Origin: Bacillota bacterium
GTDB taxonomy: Bacteria > Bacillota > Clostridia > DSM-8532
Assembly: GCA_023415825.1 (NCBI GenBank)
Contig: JAEZJF010000021.1
Coordinates: forward strand, 148,153 to 212,152
Reading direction: 5' to 3'
Length of the DNA stretch: 64,000 nt
Shown: piece by piece, positions 1-8,054 of the stretch
Numbering within the stretch: position 1 is the stretch's first letter
Layout of the letters: each line of letters opens with the position of its first letter
Translations under genes and position numbers: made by a program
The notes under the pieces: model-generated
What the model saw: only the letters and a program-made list of their open reading frames with translations
The model's database searches: none
What the model was told of the DNA's origin: nothing

Positions 1-481
1 TTATGGTTAAATCCAAGGCATCCTGACTCTTATAGACCACTCGTTCGCCTGATTTGATGAGAATATCCTTGATCTGAATATCCTGGGATCTAGTTTCTGG
101 GGGCATTGAATCCGGTTCCTTAACCCTTCTGAATATGGTCTTGATTCTGGCCAGCAGCTCCCGGGGACTAAAGGGCTTGGCGATATAGTCATCACTGCCT
201 AATTCAAGACCCAGCACCTTGTCAAAGGTATCATCTCTGGCCGATACTAATATAATGGGTACCTCACTGGTTTTTCTTAATTCACGACAAATATCAAGCC
301 CGCTGATACCAGGCATCATAATATCCATTACGATCATATCCGGTTCTTTTTGGCTAAAAGCCTTAAGAAGGGACTCGCCATCCTCAAAGGCCTCAACAAG
401 ATAGCCCTCCCGAGTAAGATAGGAGTATATAAGTTCCCTGATATTTTCTTCATCATCACAAATATAAATTACTTTTTGCAT
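1..481 (-). CDS. OmpR-type response regulator, N-terminal part (runs off the window)
   Basis: The first 160 codons of a two-component response regulator are visible; the 3' end lies outside the window. The receiver domain covers about residues 1-120: acidic pair in YICDDEEN near residue 9, phospho-acceptor Asp in IVMDIMMPG, and the conserved Lys in YIAKPFSPRELL. The chain continues through a linker toward what is normally a winged-helix DNA-binding domain in this family. The ATG at 481 follows a GAGGTG ribosome site. A histidine kinase partner would be expected downstream on the minus strand, outside the window. The receiver domain is certain; the OmpR class is inferred from the linker and is less so. 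Confidence 0.88.
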   Translation of the reverse strand, partial: MQKVIYICDDEENIRELIYSYLTREGYLVEAFEDGESLLKAFSQKEPDMIVMDIMMPGISGLDICRELRKTSEVPIILVSARDDTFDKVLGLELGSDDYIAKPFSPRELLARIKTIFRRVKEPDSMPPETRSQDIQIKDILIKSGERVVYKSQDALDLTI

Positions 482-682
482 AGCCACACCTCGCTTTACC
501 CTTTTATTTTATCAGAAATCGCTCATTCTGTAAAAAGGCACAGGCCTGAATGGTTTTATTGCTTCATTATCCTCCTTTTTGGAGATTTTTCCCATAGATC
601 TTTGGTCCCAAGCATGGATTTTTTCAAACCAAGAATTATCTGTATTGAGAGTATGTTTGACCGGAAATTTTTGAATAACCTC

Positions 683-810
683 TTGTTTTTTTTAATGGTC
701 ATGTTATACTACAGTTAAGTTTTATTATTCCTATGGATTAATACAGTTTTGGTGTACTGCCCTCTCCTTAAATTATATTGGATAAGGGGTTTAGTTCAAA
801 AAGGTATAAT
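683..810 (+). promoter_or_regulatory. Candidate promoters for the zinc-ribbon gene in a 358-base gap
   Basis: The gap 482-839 holds no convincing gene. Two candidate promoter signals face the zinc-ribbon gene: TTGTTT (683-688), 16 bases, TATACT (705-710); and a perfect TATAAT at 805-810 without a good -35 at normal distance. Which one is used cannot be told from sequence alone. Confidence 0.4.
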
Positions 811-839
811 CCAGAATATTTAAGGAGGATTCAAGGACC

Positions 840-1016
840 ATGGAAGACAGAACATTAAAATGTAAGGATTGCGGCGCGGACTTCATTTTCACCGAAGGTG
901 AGCAAGCTTTCTACAAGGAAAAGGGTTTTGAAAATGAGCCCCAGAGATGCCCAGAGTGCAGAAGGGCCAGAAAGCAACAGAGAAACAACGGTGGCAATAG
1001 AGGCGCTAGATATTAA
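840..1016 (+). CDS. Small zinc-ribbon protein (probable zf-trcl family)
   Basis: A 58-residue protein starting with ATG after an AAGGAGG ribosome site (822-828). It has two CxxC pairs, CKDCG near residues 8-11 and CPECR near residues 38-42, which can form one zinc ribbon, and a basic, Gly/Asn/Arg-rich tail suggesting nucleic-acid contact. The pattern with FTEGEQ..FY..KGF between the Cys pairs is typical of short 'probable zinc-ribbon domain' proteins of Firmicutes, whose role is not established. It is monocistronic: it has its own upstream signals and is followed at once by a terminator hairpin. Confidence 0.8.
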   Translation: MEDRTLKCKDCGADFIFTEGEQAFYKEKGFENEPQRCPECRRARKQQRNNGGNRGARY

Positions 1017-1021
1017 AAAAC

Positions 1022-1046
1022 AGGAGAGCAATTGCTCTCCTTTTAT
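1022..1046. terminator. Bidirectional hairpin terminator between zinc-ribbon gene and clpB
   Basis: GGAGAGCAATTGCTCTCC forms a perfect stem, with a T-rich tract to the right (for the plus-strand gene) and an A-rich tract to the left (a U-tract for clpB read on the minus strand). It sits in the 46-base convergent gap. Confidence 0.8.
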
Positions 1047-1062
1047 TATTGTCTATTTTCCT

Positions 1063-3657
1063 TTAGTTTTTTTTCTCAATTATCAGCCTCTCACCATCCG
1101 AATCCACCAATGCGGTATCACCTTCCCCGATAATACCCTTCACCAAAAGCCGGCCCAATTCAGTTTCCACATACTTTTGTATATAGCGCTTAACCGGCCG
1201 TGCTCCGTATTCGGGAGTCCAACCCTCGGTAACAATGAATTCCTGCGCCTTATCGGTTACTTCAATAGCTATCTCTTTTTCTGACAGCCTATCCGACAGT
1301 GTTTTCAGGACAAGTCTGACAATCTGCTTCACTTCGTCGCGAGTTAAGGGCTTAAACAGCACAATATCGTCCACACGATTTAAGAACTCGGGCTTAAAGC
1401 CAAAATGCAGCTCATTCATCACATTTTTCCGGGTTTCCTCATCCAGTTCGCCGTTCTCTCCCGCATTCTCAAGAAGGTATCGGCTTCCGATATTAGAGGT
1501 CATAATGATCACCGTGTTTTTAAAGTTGACCACATGCCCCTGACTGTCGGTTAAACGTCCATCATCCAAAATCTGAAGAAGGATGTTGAACACATCGGGG
1601 TGAGCCTTCTCGATCTCATCAAACAAAATGACGCTATAGGGCTTTCTTCTTACAGCCTCTGTAAGCTGTCCGCCCTCCTCGTAGCCCACGTAGCCCGGAG
1701 GTGCCCCTATAAGCCTTGCAACGGCATGCTTTTCCATGTACTCACTCATGTCGATACGAATCATATTGTCCTCGGTATCAAAGAGTGCCTCTGATAAGGC
1801 TCTTGCCAGCTCAGTCTTTCCCACGCCCGTTGGCCCTAAAAAGATAAAGGATCCTACAGGACGTTTCATATCCTTCAACCCGGCTCTGGCACGCAGGACA
1901 GCATCGGATACTGCCATAACGGCTTCATTTTGACCGATTACCCTCTTGTGCAAAATGTTCTCGAGATTAAGAAGCTTTTCCTTTTCTTCCTCCACGAGCT
2001 TGGTTACGGGGATGCCTGTCCACTTGGAGATAATCTCCGTAATTTCATTCTCTGTAACCTCTTCCTTGAGCATGCGCCCTGAAATGCCTGCCTGATGACG
2101 CTTTTCCTCGAGGAGAGCAGCCTCCAGCTCAGGAAGCCGTCCGTGCTTGAGCTTGGCCAGTGCTTCCAGATCATAGCTGCGCTCAGCCTGCTCAATTTGA
2201 AGCTTGACATGCTCAATCTCCTCTTTGACTTCCTTCTCCCGTTTGATATATTCCTTTTCAAGCTCCCATTGGGCTTTCATGACCTTGGCCTTATCACGGA
2301 ACTCGGCGATTTCCGCCTCAATGTTTGACAGATGTTCCTTTGAAGCCCGGTCACTCTCTTTTTTCAGGGCCTGTTGTTCAATCTCCAACTGCATGATTCT
2401 GCGCATGATCTCATCAAGCTCTGTGGGCATACTGTCAATCTCAGTTCTGAGCATGGCTGCAGCCTCATCCATGAGGTCAATGGCCTTATCGGGTAAGAAA
2501 CGATCTGAAATATAGCGATTGGATAAGACCGCACTGGCTATAATGGCACCGTCGGTAATGCGGACGCCATGATGGATCTCAAAGCGCTCCTTCAGGCCAC
2601 GAAGGATGGAAATGGTATCCTCCACCGTAGGCTGATCCACCATAACAGTCTGAAAACGTCTTTCCAGAGCCGCATCCTTTTCTATATACTGCCTGTATTC
2701 ATCCAGTGTGGTTGCCCCGACACAGTGGAGCTCACCCCGAGCCAGCATGGGCTTTAAAATGTTTCCTGCATCCATGGCTCCATCCGCTTTCCCGGCCCCG
2801 ACAATATTGTGAATCTCATCAATAAACAGAATGATATGCCCCTCAGAGGCTTCTATCTCCTTAACCACCGCTTTAAGTCTTTCCTCAAATTCACCCCGGA
2901 ACTTGGCACCGGCAATCAGCGAACCTATATCAAGAGCGAATATGGTTTTGTTCTTAAGCCCGTCGGGAACATCACCCTTCAGGATACGCTGGGCCAGCCC
3001 TTCCACTACTGCGGTTTTTCCCACACCGGGTTCGCCGATCAGTACGGGATTATTCTTGGTCCTTCGTGATAATATTCTGATAACACGCCTTATTTCGGCA
3101 TCTCTTCCGATGACAGGGTCAAGCTTTCCCTTACGTGCCAGCTCAACAAGATCGCGACCATACTTTTCCAGTGCCTGGTAATTCATCTCGGGGTTCTGAC
3201 TGGTAACCCGCTGATTGCCCCGAACCTTGACCATGGCTTGCTGGAATGTTTCGGGATTAACATCATAGCGCATTAAAAGATTGGATGTATAGCCATTTCG
3301 TTCAGAAAGCAGGGACAGAAACAAATGTTCAACACTCACATATTCATCTTTTATTTTTTTGGCCCAATCTTCAGCATTTAAAAGAATTTGATTGAAGCGG
3401 CGGGTGGCATACACATTGGAAGCTGCACTGCCGTACACCTTGGGCTGACGCTCCAATTCCTGCCGAAGATCCCGTGAAACGCCATTTGAATTGACACCCA
3501 GCACCTCCAAGAGTCGTGGAATCAACCCTTCCTCCTGTTCCATGAGGGCCAATGCCAAATGCTCCCCGTCAACCTGCTGCTGATCTAATCGTATAGCCCA
3601 TTGCTGTGCTAAAACAACAGCCTCTTGAGCTTTTTCTGTATATTTTTCAAGATTCAT
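1063..3657 (-). CDS. clpB: ATP-dependent disaggregase ClpB
   Basis: An 864-residue Hsp100 chaperone of normal ClpB length. It extracts polypeptides from aggregates together with DnaK/DnaJ in the cytoplasm. Domains in order: N-terminal Clp repeat domain (about 1-145); first AAA+ module with Walker A GEPGVGKT near residue 208 and Walker B ILFIDEI; the long charged coiled-coil M domain (about 400-520) that separates ClpB from ClpA/ClpC; second AAA+ module with Walker A GPTGVGKT, pore loop GYVGYEEGG and Walker B ILFDEIEKAHPDV; C-terminal D2-small domain. No ClpP-binding IGF loop was noticed, as expected for ClpB. It is 22 bases downstream of the cbpA-like gene and probably co-transcribed from the CtsR-controlled promoter near 4,650-4,703. 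Ribosome site GGTGGGG. Confidence 0.97.
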   Translation of the reverse strand: MNLEKYTEKAQEAVVLAQQWAIRLDQQQVDGEHLALALMEQEEGLIPRLLEVLGVNSNGVSRDLRQELERQPKVYGSAASNVYATRRFNQILLNAEDWAKKIKDEYVSVEHLFLSLLSERNGYTSNLLMRYDVNPETFQQAMVKVRGNQRVTSQNPEMNYQALEKYGRDLVELARKGKLDPVIGRDAEIRRVIRILSRRTKNNPVLIGEPGVGKTAVVEGLAQRILKGDVPDGLKNKTIFALDIGSLIAGAKFRGEFEERLKAVVKEIEASEGHIILFIDEIHNIVGAGKADGAMDAGNILKPMLARGELHCVGATTLDEYRQYIEKDAALERRFQTVMVDQPTVEDTISILRGLKERFEIHHGVRITDGAIIASAVLSNRYISDRFLPDKAIDLMDEAAAMLRTEIDSMPTELDEIMRRIMQLEIEQQALKKESDRASKEHLSNIEAEIAEFRDKAKVMKAQWELEKEYIKREKEVKEEIEHVKLQIEQAERSYDLEALAKLKHGRLPELEAALLEEKRHQAGISGRMLKEEVTENEITEIISKWTGIPVTKLVEEEKEKLLNLENILHKRVIGQNEAVMAVSDAVLRARAGLKDMKRPVGSFIFLGPTGVGKTELARALSEALFDTEDNMIRIDMSEYMEKHAVARLIGAPPGYVGYEEGGQLTEAVRRKPYSVILFDEIEKAHPDVFNILLQILDDGRLTDSQGHVVNFKNTVIIMTSNIGSRYLLENAGENGELDEETRKNVMNELHFGFKPEFLNRVDDIVLFKPLTRDEVKQIVRLVLKTLSDRLSEKEIAIEVTDKAQEFIVTEGWTPEYGARPVKRYIQKYVETELGRLLVKGIIGEGDTALVDSDGERLIIEKKN

Positions 3658-3679
3658 GTACTACCCCACCTTTGCTAAA

Positions 3680-4627
3680 TTAATGATCCAGATCCTTGAG
3701 CTGCTGATAAAGGGCCCGCTGCTTCTCACTTAAATGCTCAGGGTTGCTGATTCTGACCTGAATATACAGGTCTCCCCTTCCGCCTATGGCATTTGGATAG
3801 CCTTTGCCGGAAATGCGTATTTTCCCGCCATTTCGTATACCTGCAGGAACAGAAACCATAATGCGGCCATCGGGAGTTTTGATTATGACCTCTCCTCCCA
3901 AAGCGGCTACCCAGGGTTTTATGTCCGCCTGCTGTATGATATCGCTCCCGCTTAAGGTGTACTCATCTTCCTTAAAGCGGACCACCAGGAACAAATCCCC
4001 ATCAGGTCCGCCATTGCCTTTGCCGCCCTGACCGGCCAGACGGATTTTCCCTCCGGATTGGATGCCTTTAGGTATGGTAACGGCGAGGGTTTTTCTTCCT
4101 GTGGGTGTTTCAATGGCAATATGCTTTTCTGCACCCATTAAGCCGTCAGGCACCGAAATTCTGATTTCCGCCTCCTTGTCCTCTCCGCGAGGATCTTGCT
4201 GAAAACCTGCTCCCGGAGCTTTTCTTGAAAAGCCGCCGAAGCCGCTCCGTCCTCTATTAGAAAACAAATCGTCCATACCATTCTCACCAAAGAACATATC
4301 AAAAAAATCGCTGAAGCCGTGTGTTCCTGCGCTTTTGAATTCATAACGCGTATTTCCGCCCCTGAAACCGAATTGAGAGGGATCAAAATCATACCCGTCG
4401 GAAAATTGAGTGGTACTTCCGAACTGGTCGTATTTCCTGCGTTTTTCCTCATTTCCCAACACTTCATAGGCCTCATTTATTTCCTTGAATTTCTCCTCGG
4501 ACTTTTTATCTCCCGGGTTCGCATCAGGGTGGTATGCCTTGGCGAGTTTTCGATAGGTCTTTTTTATCTGGTCCTGAGAGGCATCTTTCTTGACTCCCAG
4601 CACTTCATAATAGTCACGATATTTCAT
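3680..4627 (-). CDS. cbpA: DnaJ-like co-chaperone of CbpA type (no zinc finger)
   Basis: A 315-residue J-domain protein. The N-terminal J domain (about 1-68) carries the HPD motif at residues 33-35 (AYHPDAN) that stimulates DnaK ATPase. A Gly/Phe-rich stretch follows (about 70-140), then two beta-sandwich substrate-binding domains (about 150-310) with PTGRKTLAVTIPKG and GRGDLYIQVRI. The four CxxCxGxG repeats of classical DnaJ are absent, so this is a CbpA/class II type. I start at the ATG at 4627, 8 bases after AGGGGG, rather than at an in-frame GTG three codons upstream. First gene of a stress operon with clpB. Confidence 0.9.
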   Translation of the reverse strand: MKYRDYYEVLGVKKDASQDQIKKTYRKLAKAYHPDANPGDKKSEEKFKEINEAYEVLGNEEKRRKYDQFGSTTQFSDGYDFDPSQFGFRGGNTRYEFKSAGTHGFSDFFDMFFGENGMDDLFSNRGRSGFGGFSRKAPGAGFQQDPRGEDKEAEIRISVPDGLMGAEKHIAIETPTGRKTLAVTIPKGIQSGGKIRLAGQGGKGNGGPDGDLFLVVRFKEDEYTLSGSDIIQQADIKPWVAALGGEVIIKTPDGRIMVSVPAGIRNGGKIRISGKGYPNAIGGRGDLYIQVRISNPEHLSEKQRALYQQLKDLDH

Positions 4628-4649
4628 TGTGCACACCCCCTAAAAAGTG

Positions 4650-4703
4650 TTTGACCTTCCTTGACCTTTGAATCTATTATACCATTTCCTTTTTAAATTT
4701 CAA
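4650..4703 (-). promoter_or_regulatory. Promoter with CtsR-type operator for cbpA-clpB
   Basis: On the minus strand: -35 TTGAAA (4703-4698), 16-base spacer, -10 TATAAT (4681-4676), followed by GGTCAAG-GAA-GGTCAAA (4666-4650). The known CtsR box is a direct heptad repeat RGTCAAA-NAN-RGTCAAA; this copy differs at one base. The operator lies just downstream of the -10, over the expected transcription start, as is usual for repression by CtsR. No CIRCE element was seen. Confidence 0.82.
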
Positions 4704-4783
4704 TATTTTATTTTGAGCATGAATTGTTTTATTATGATTAACGGGGTATATAATAAACAGAACAATTTTGGGGAGGAAGAATT

Positions 4784-6064
4784 ATGACTCGTAAAGAAAT
4801 TGTTGCCCTGCTTCTTGCTGGTGGGCAAGGAAGCCGTTTGGGCGTGCTCACCAAAAATATCGCAAAGCCCGCTGTTCTCTATGGCGGAAAATACCGTATC
4901 ATCGATTTCACCTTAAGTAACTGCATCAACTCCGGAATAGACACCGTAGGCGTTCTTACGCAATATCAGCCACTCAAGCTCAATTCACATATAGGCATAG
5001 GAAAACCCTGGGATTTGGATCGTGTCAATGGAGGAATTACCATCCTGGCCCCCTATATGAGGACTGAAAAAGGCGAATGGTATTCTGGAACAGCAGATGC
5101 TGTTTATCAGAATATTCATTATGTTGATGAGATGTCTCCCAAATACGTCATTATTCTGTCAGGCGATCATATTTACAAAATGAACTATTCAGAAATGCTC
5201 GAGCATCATAAACAAACCAATGCTGATGCCACCATTTCAGTTATTGATGTTCCCTATGAGGAAGCCAGCCGTTATGGCATTATGAATACCCATGATGACG
5301 GCAGCATTTATGAATTTGAGGAGAAACCCACCAATCCCAAGAGTACCTTGGCATCCATGGGCATTTACATCTTTAATTGGGATGTCTTAAGGGAATATTT
5401 GATGAACGATCACGTCAAAGGCCCTTCCGACCATGATTTTGGTAAAAACATTATACCTACCCTGCTTTCCGGCGGAAAGAAACTGGTAGCATTCCGGTTT
5501 ACAGGTTACTGGCGCGATGTGGGTACGCTTCAGGCTTATTGGGAATCGACCATGAATCTGACTGAGCGTATTCCTGATTTTAACATGTTCGACCCCTATT
5601 GGAAGATTTTCACCCCCAATCCCGTTTATCCTGCCCATTTTATCGGTGATACCGGAAGAGTGGAAAAATCGGTGATTGCAGAAGGATGCATGGTTTACGG
5701 AACGGTTCGAAACTCGGTTATCTTTCCCGGTGTCACCATCAATGCAGGAACCGTCATCGAGGATTCCATTATTATGTCGGATGCGCTTATCGGATCCAAT
5801 ACAGAGATATTCTGCTCCATCATAGGTGAATCCAGCGTTATCGGAAACAATGTTAAATGCGGGGTAGGAGAATTTGCCGTCAACACCTACAATCCCAAGG
5901 TCTATGATTCAAAAATCACTGTTATCGGCTCAAATACGGTTATTCCCAACAATACGGTACTTGGAAAGAATGTGGTGATTGATAATTTCATCACACCTCA
6001 TGATTTTGAAACTAATACCATTCCATCAGGCGGCGCCATCATGAAAGGAGGCGAAAAAGCATGA
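4784..6064 (+). CDS. glgC: Glucose-1-phosphate adenylyltransferase GlgC
   Basis: A 426-residue enzyme making ADP-glucose from glucose-1-phosphate and ATP, the committed step of glycogen synthesis. The N-terminal Rossmann-type nucleotidyltransferase has the signature LLAGGQGSRLGVLT near residue 10, followed by KPAVLYGGKYRIIDF, WYSGTADAVYQN, and ILSGDHIYKM with the metal-binding Asp. The C-terminal quarter is a left-handed beta-helix (hexapeptide repeats such as NSVIFPGVTINAGTVIEDS). Start after GGGGAGGAAG. The stop overlaps the glgD start (ATGA), so the two are translationally coupled and probably form the GlgC-GlgD complex known from Bacilli and Clostridia. Confidence 0.97.
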   Translation: MTRKEIVALLLAGGQGSRLGVLTKNIAKPAVLYGGKYRIIDFTLSNCINSGIDTVGVLTQYQPLKLNSHIGIGKPWDLDRVNGGITILAPYMRTEKGEWYSGTADAVYQNIHYVDEMSPKYVIILSGDHIYKMNYSEMLEHHKQTNADATISVIDVPYEEASRYGIMNTHDDGSIYEFEEKPTNPKSTLASMGIYIFNWDVLREYLMNDHVKGPSDHDFGKNIIPTLLSGGKKLVAFRFTGYWRDVGTLQAYWESTMNLTERIPDFNMFDPYWKIFTPNPVYPAHFIGDTGRVEKSVIAEGCMVYGTVRNSVIFPGVTINAGTVIEDSIIMSDALIGSNTEIFCSIIGESSVIGNNVKCGVGEFAVNTYNPKVYDSKITVIGSNTVIPNNTVLGKNVVIDNFITPHDFETNTIPSGGAIMKGGEKA

Positions 6065-7182
6065 AATCAGCAATGGGTATTATTTTGACAGGTGGCAAAA
6101 ACAACCGTCTTAAAGAGCTTTCCATGGAAAGATCTATAGCAGCCGTTCCATTTGGAGGAAAATACAGAGCCATCGATTTTACCCTCTCCAACATGGTGAA
6201 CTCCGGTATTACGAATGTGGGTGTCCTCACCCAATATAACATCCGATCCCTGATAGATCATTTAGGCTCGGGCAAGGAATGGGATCTGGACCGTAAAAAT
6301 AAAGGGCTCTTTATCTTCCCTCCCTATCTGTCCGAATTCGGAACCGGATGGTATAAAGGAACTGCTGATGCCATGTATAACAATCTCACCTTTCTTGAGC
6401 GAAGCGACGAGGAATTTGTTGTTGTCGCACAAGGTTATGTCATTTATAACATGGATTACAGGCCCATGTTGGAATATCATATTCAGAAAAATGCCGACAT
6501 AACAATCGCATGCCGTAATATGTGCGATTTTTCATGCAACGACCAGAAGCTGCTGGGCATGGTGGAAATCAATGACGAAGGACGGATCACTGACTTTATG
6601 GAGAAGCCTATGAACCCAAGAAATAGTATGGGTTCCATGGGTGTGTACATTATCCGGCGCAAGTATTTGATTGAGCTTTTGCAGGACAGCGCCGCAAAGG
6701 GACAAACAGAGTTTGTTCAGGATATCATTGTGCGCCACACCAATGACATCAAGATATATGCCTACGTTTTCAACGGCTATTGGAGACCCTTGAGCAATAT
6801 TCAGCTCTTTTACAGGACCAATATGGAGCTACTAAACCCCAAGGTTAGACTGGAACTGCTCATGGATCGCAGGAAAATCTTTACCAAGGTCAAGGATGAG
6901 GCCCCTGCAAAATACAATGAAGAAGCAAATGTCCGGAACTCTATTGTAGCCGATGGCTGTATTATTGAGGGCGAGGTTGAAAACAGTGTCCTGTTTAGGG
7001 GTGTCCGGGTAATGAAGGGCGCTGTAATAAAAGACAGCTTGATTATGCAGGGAACGGTGGTAGAGCCGAATGTCAGTCTTCGTTATTGCATCCTGGACAA
7101 GGGTGGTACAATAACCGCCGGTAAAACCCTCAACGGGGATTCCGAGTGGCCTTTAATTGTAGGAAAGAATGTCCGGGTATAA
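6061..7182 (+). CDS. glgD: GlgD, glucose-1-phosphate adenylyltransferase regulatory subunit
   Basis: 373 residues, related to GlgC along its whole length but shorter and with eroded active-site motifs. The nucleotide loop reads ILTGGKNNRLKEL, lacking the Arg-rich GxGxRL form, and the GDHIYKM segment has become AQGYVIYNM, so the catalytic Asp is lost. That is the usual state of GlgD, which modulates GlgC rather than catalysing. The C-terminal beta-helix repeats are kept (NSVLFRGVRVMKGAVIKDS). Overlaps the glgC stop by four bases; followed by a strong hairpin terminator. Confidence 0.93.
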   Translation: MKSAMGIILTGGKNNRLKELSMERSIAAVPFGGKYRAIDFTLSNMVNSGITNVGVLTQYNIRSLIDHLGSGKEWDLDRKNKGLFIFPPYLSEFGTGWYKGTADAMYNNLTFLERSDEEFVVVAQGYVIYNMDYRPMLEYHIQKNADITIACRNMCDFSCNDQKLLGMVEINDEGRITDFMEKPMNPRNSMGSMGVYIIRRKYLIELLQDSAAKGQTEFVQDIIVRHTNDIKIYAYVFNGYWRPLSNIQLFYRTNMELLNPKVRLELLMDRRKIFTKVKDEAPAKYNEEANVRNSIVADGCIIEGEVENSVLFRGVRVMKGAVIKDSLIMQGTVVEPNVSLRYCILDKGGTITAGKTLNGDSEWPLIVGKNVRV

Positions 7183-7204
7183 GGGTTGCTTGCTTATTGG
7201 AAGT

Positions 7205-7256
7205 AAAATGGGCGTATCTCAAAACTTTTTTCATTTTGAGATACGCCCATTTTGAT
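7205..7256. terminator. Large terminator hairpin after glgD
   Basis: Nearly perfect 20-bp arms, AAAATGGGCGTATCTCAAAA (7205-7224) against 7234-7253, with a short loop, ending in a T-rich stretch. It terminates glgCD. Because the neighbouring gene is convergent, the right arm also encodes that gene's last residues; its stop codon lies at 7231-7233, in the loop and the first base of the arm. Confidence 0.85.
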
Positions 7257-7728
7257 TTGCGGGGATTATGGATCCGCCTCCATTGAGATTCCTAAATCTC
7301 CTTACTGATCTTGCCTGCAAAAAAATATAGGAAGCAATGATAAACAAATAGGCTGCAATTAAAGATAAAATGACCGCAAGGTCAGCTTGTATCAGCGCAT
7401 AAGCCATTATCAGGGCACCGAACACCATTACCATAAGGTCATAAGCCTTTGCTTTCGCCTTGTTCAGTATCGCTATATTTCTTTCATCCCTCTCTTCTAT
7501 TTCTTTTTGCTTTTGAATTTGAGGATTCTTTTTCATTGCAAGAATATTGAAAACTGTTCCCAGGTTCTGCCCAAAGATGCCGGCGCCGATTCCGATCATT
7601 ATATAAGGCAGCGTCAGCATGATGCCCTGTGCTTCTCTCGAGAGCTTTGCCAGCACGCCCCCTGCTGCCAGAATCAATAAACCGATAAGTGAATATGACA
7701 AATACAACCCCATGCTTTTATTCTTCAT
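7231..7728 (-). CDS. Small membrane protein paired with an XRE regulator
   Basis: 165 residues with about four predicted membrane segments: two near the N-terminus (LYLSYSLIGLLILAAGG; LPYIMIGIGAGIFG), a charged cytoplasmic loop (MKKNPQIQKQKEIEERDERN), then LMVMVFGALIMAYALI and ILSLIAAYLFIIASYIF. Charged-loop proteins of this kind often sit beside small XRE regulators in Firmicutes; the function is unknown. I start at the ATG at 7728, seven bases after GAGGAGG; longer in-frame starts lack a site. The start overlaps the end of the regulator gene by 11 bases, so the two are coupled. Its final nine codons lie in the glgD terminator hairpin. Confidence 0.72.
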   Translation of the reverse strand: MKNKSMGLYLSYSLIGLLILAAGGVLAKLSREAQGIMLTLPYIMIGIGAGIFGQNLGTVFNILAMKKNPQIQKQKEIEERDERNIAILNKAKAKAYDLMVMVFGALIMAYALIQADLAVILSLIAAYLFIIASYIFLQARSVRRFRNLNGGGSIIPANQNGRISK

Positions 7729-7930
7729 TTTTATCCTCCTCCTCATAAATAAATAGTTCTTCAATACTCATGCCAAAATAGCGGGCTATCTTGAAGGCTA
7801 AAAGAATTGAAGGATTATAGCGCCCATTTTCAAGAGAACCGATGGTTTGCCTGGATACCTCCAAGGCGGCCGCCAGCTCCTCCTGGTTGATCCCCCGCTG
7901 CTTGCGCATTTGCTCCAGCCTGTTTTTCAT
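7718..7930 (-). CDS. Small XRE-family transcriptional regulator
   Basis: A 70-residue helix-turn-helix protein starting at the ATG at 7930 (MKNRLEQMRKQRG) after GAGGAG. The HTH spans about residues 5-60, with recognition helix SRQTIGSLENGRYNPS, and an acidic tail ends the protein. This is the YozG-like size class of stand-alone HTH proteins that precede a membrane protein gene. It probably controls its own promoter, which lies inside a 25-bp inverted repeat just upstream. Confidence 0.88.
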   Translation of the reverse strand: MKNRLEQMRKQRGINQEELAAALEVSRQTIGSLENGRYNPSILLAFKIARYFGMSIEELFIYEEEDKNEE

Positions 7931-7961
7931 ACAAATTCTCCTCATGATATTCTAATAACAA

Positions 7962-8031
7962 AAAACGGAAAGCTAACTTTACATTTATCATATTCCTACG
8001 ACCCCAAAATGTCAAGCTTGCTTTCCGTTTT
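7962..8031 (-). promoter_or_regulatory. Consensus promoter inside a 25-bp inverted repeat (XRE operon; also gpsA 3' hairpin)
   Basis: Minus strand: -35 TTGACA (8015-8010), 17-base spacer, -10 TATGAT (7992-7987), facing the XRE gene. The promoter is flanked and partly formed by imperfect 25-base inverted arms at 7962-7986 and 8007-8031 (AAAACGGAAAGC.. / ..GCTTTCCGTTTT). The palindrome may be the operator of the XRE protein. Read as RNA it is also a hairpin followed by a U-run downstream of gpsA, so it may double as that operon's terminator. Confidence 0.65.
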
Positions 8032-8054
8032 ATAATCGAATTTTTTATTGTCCT

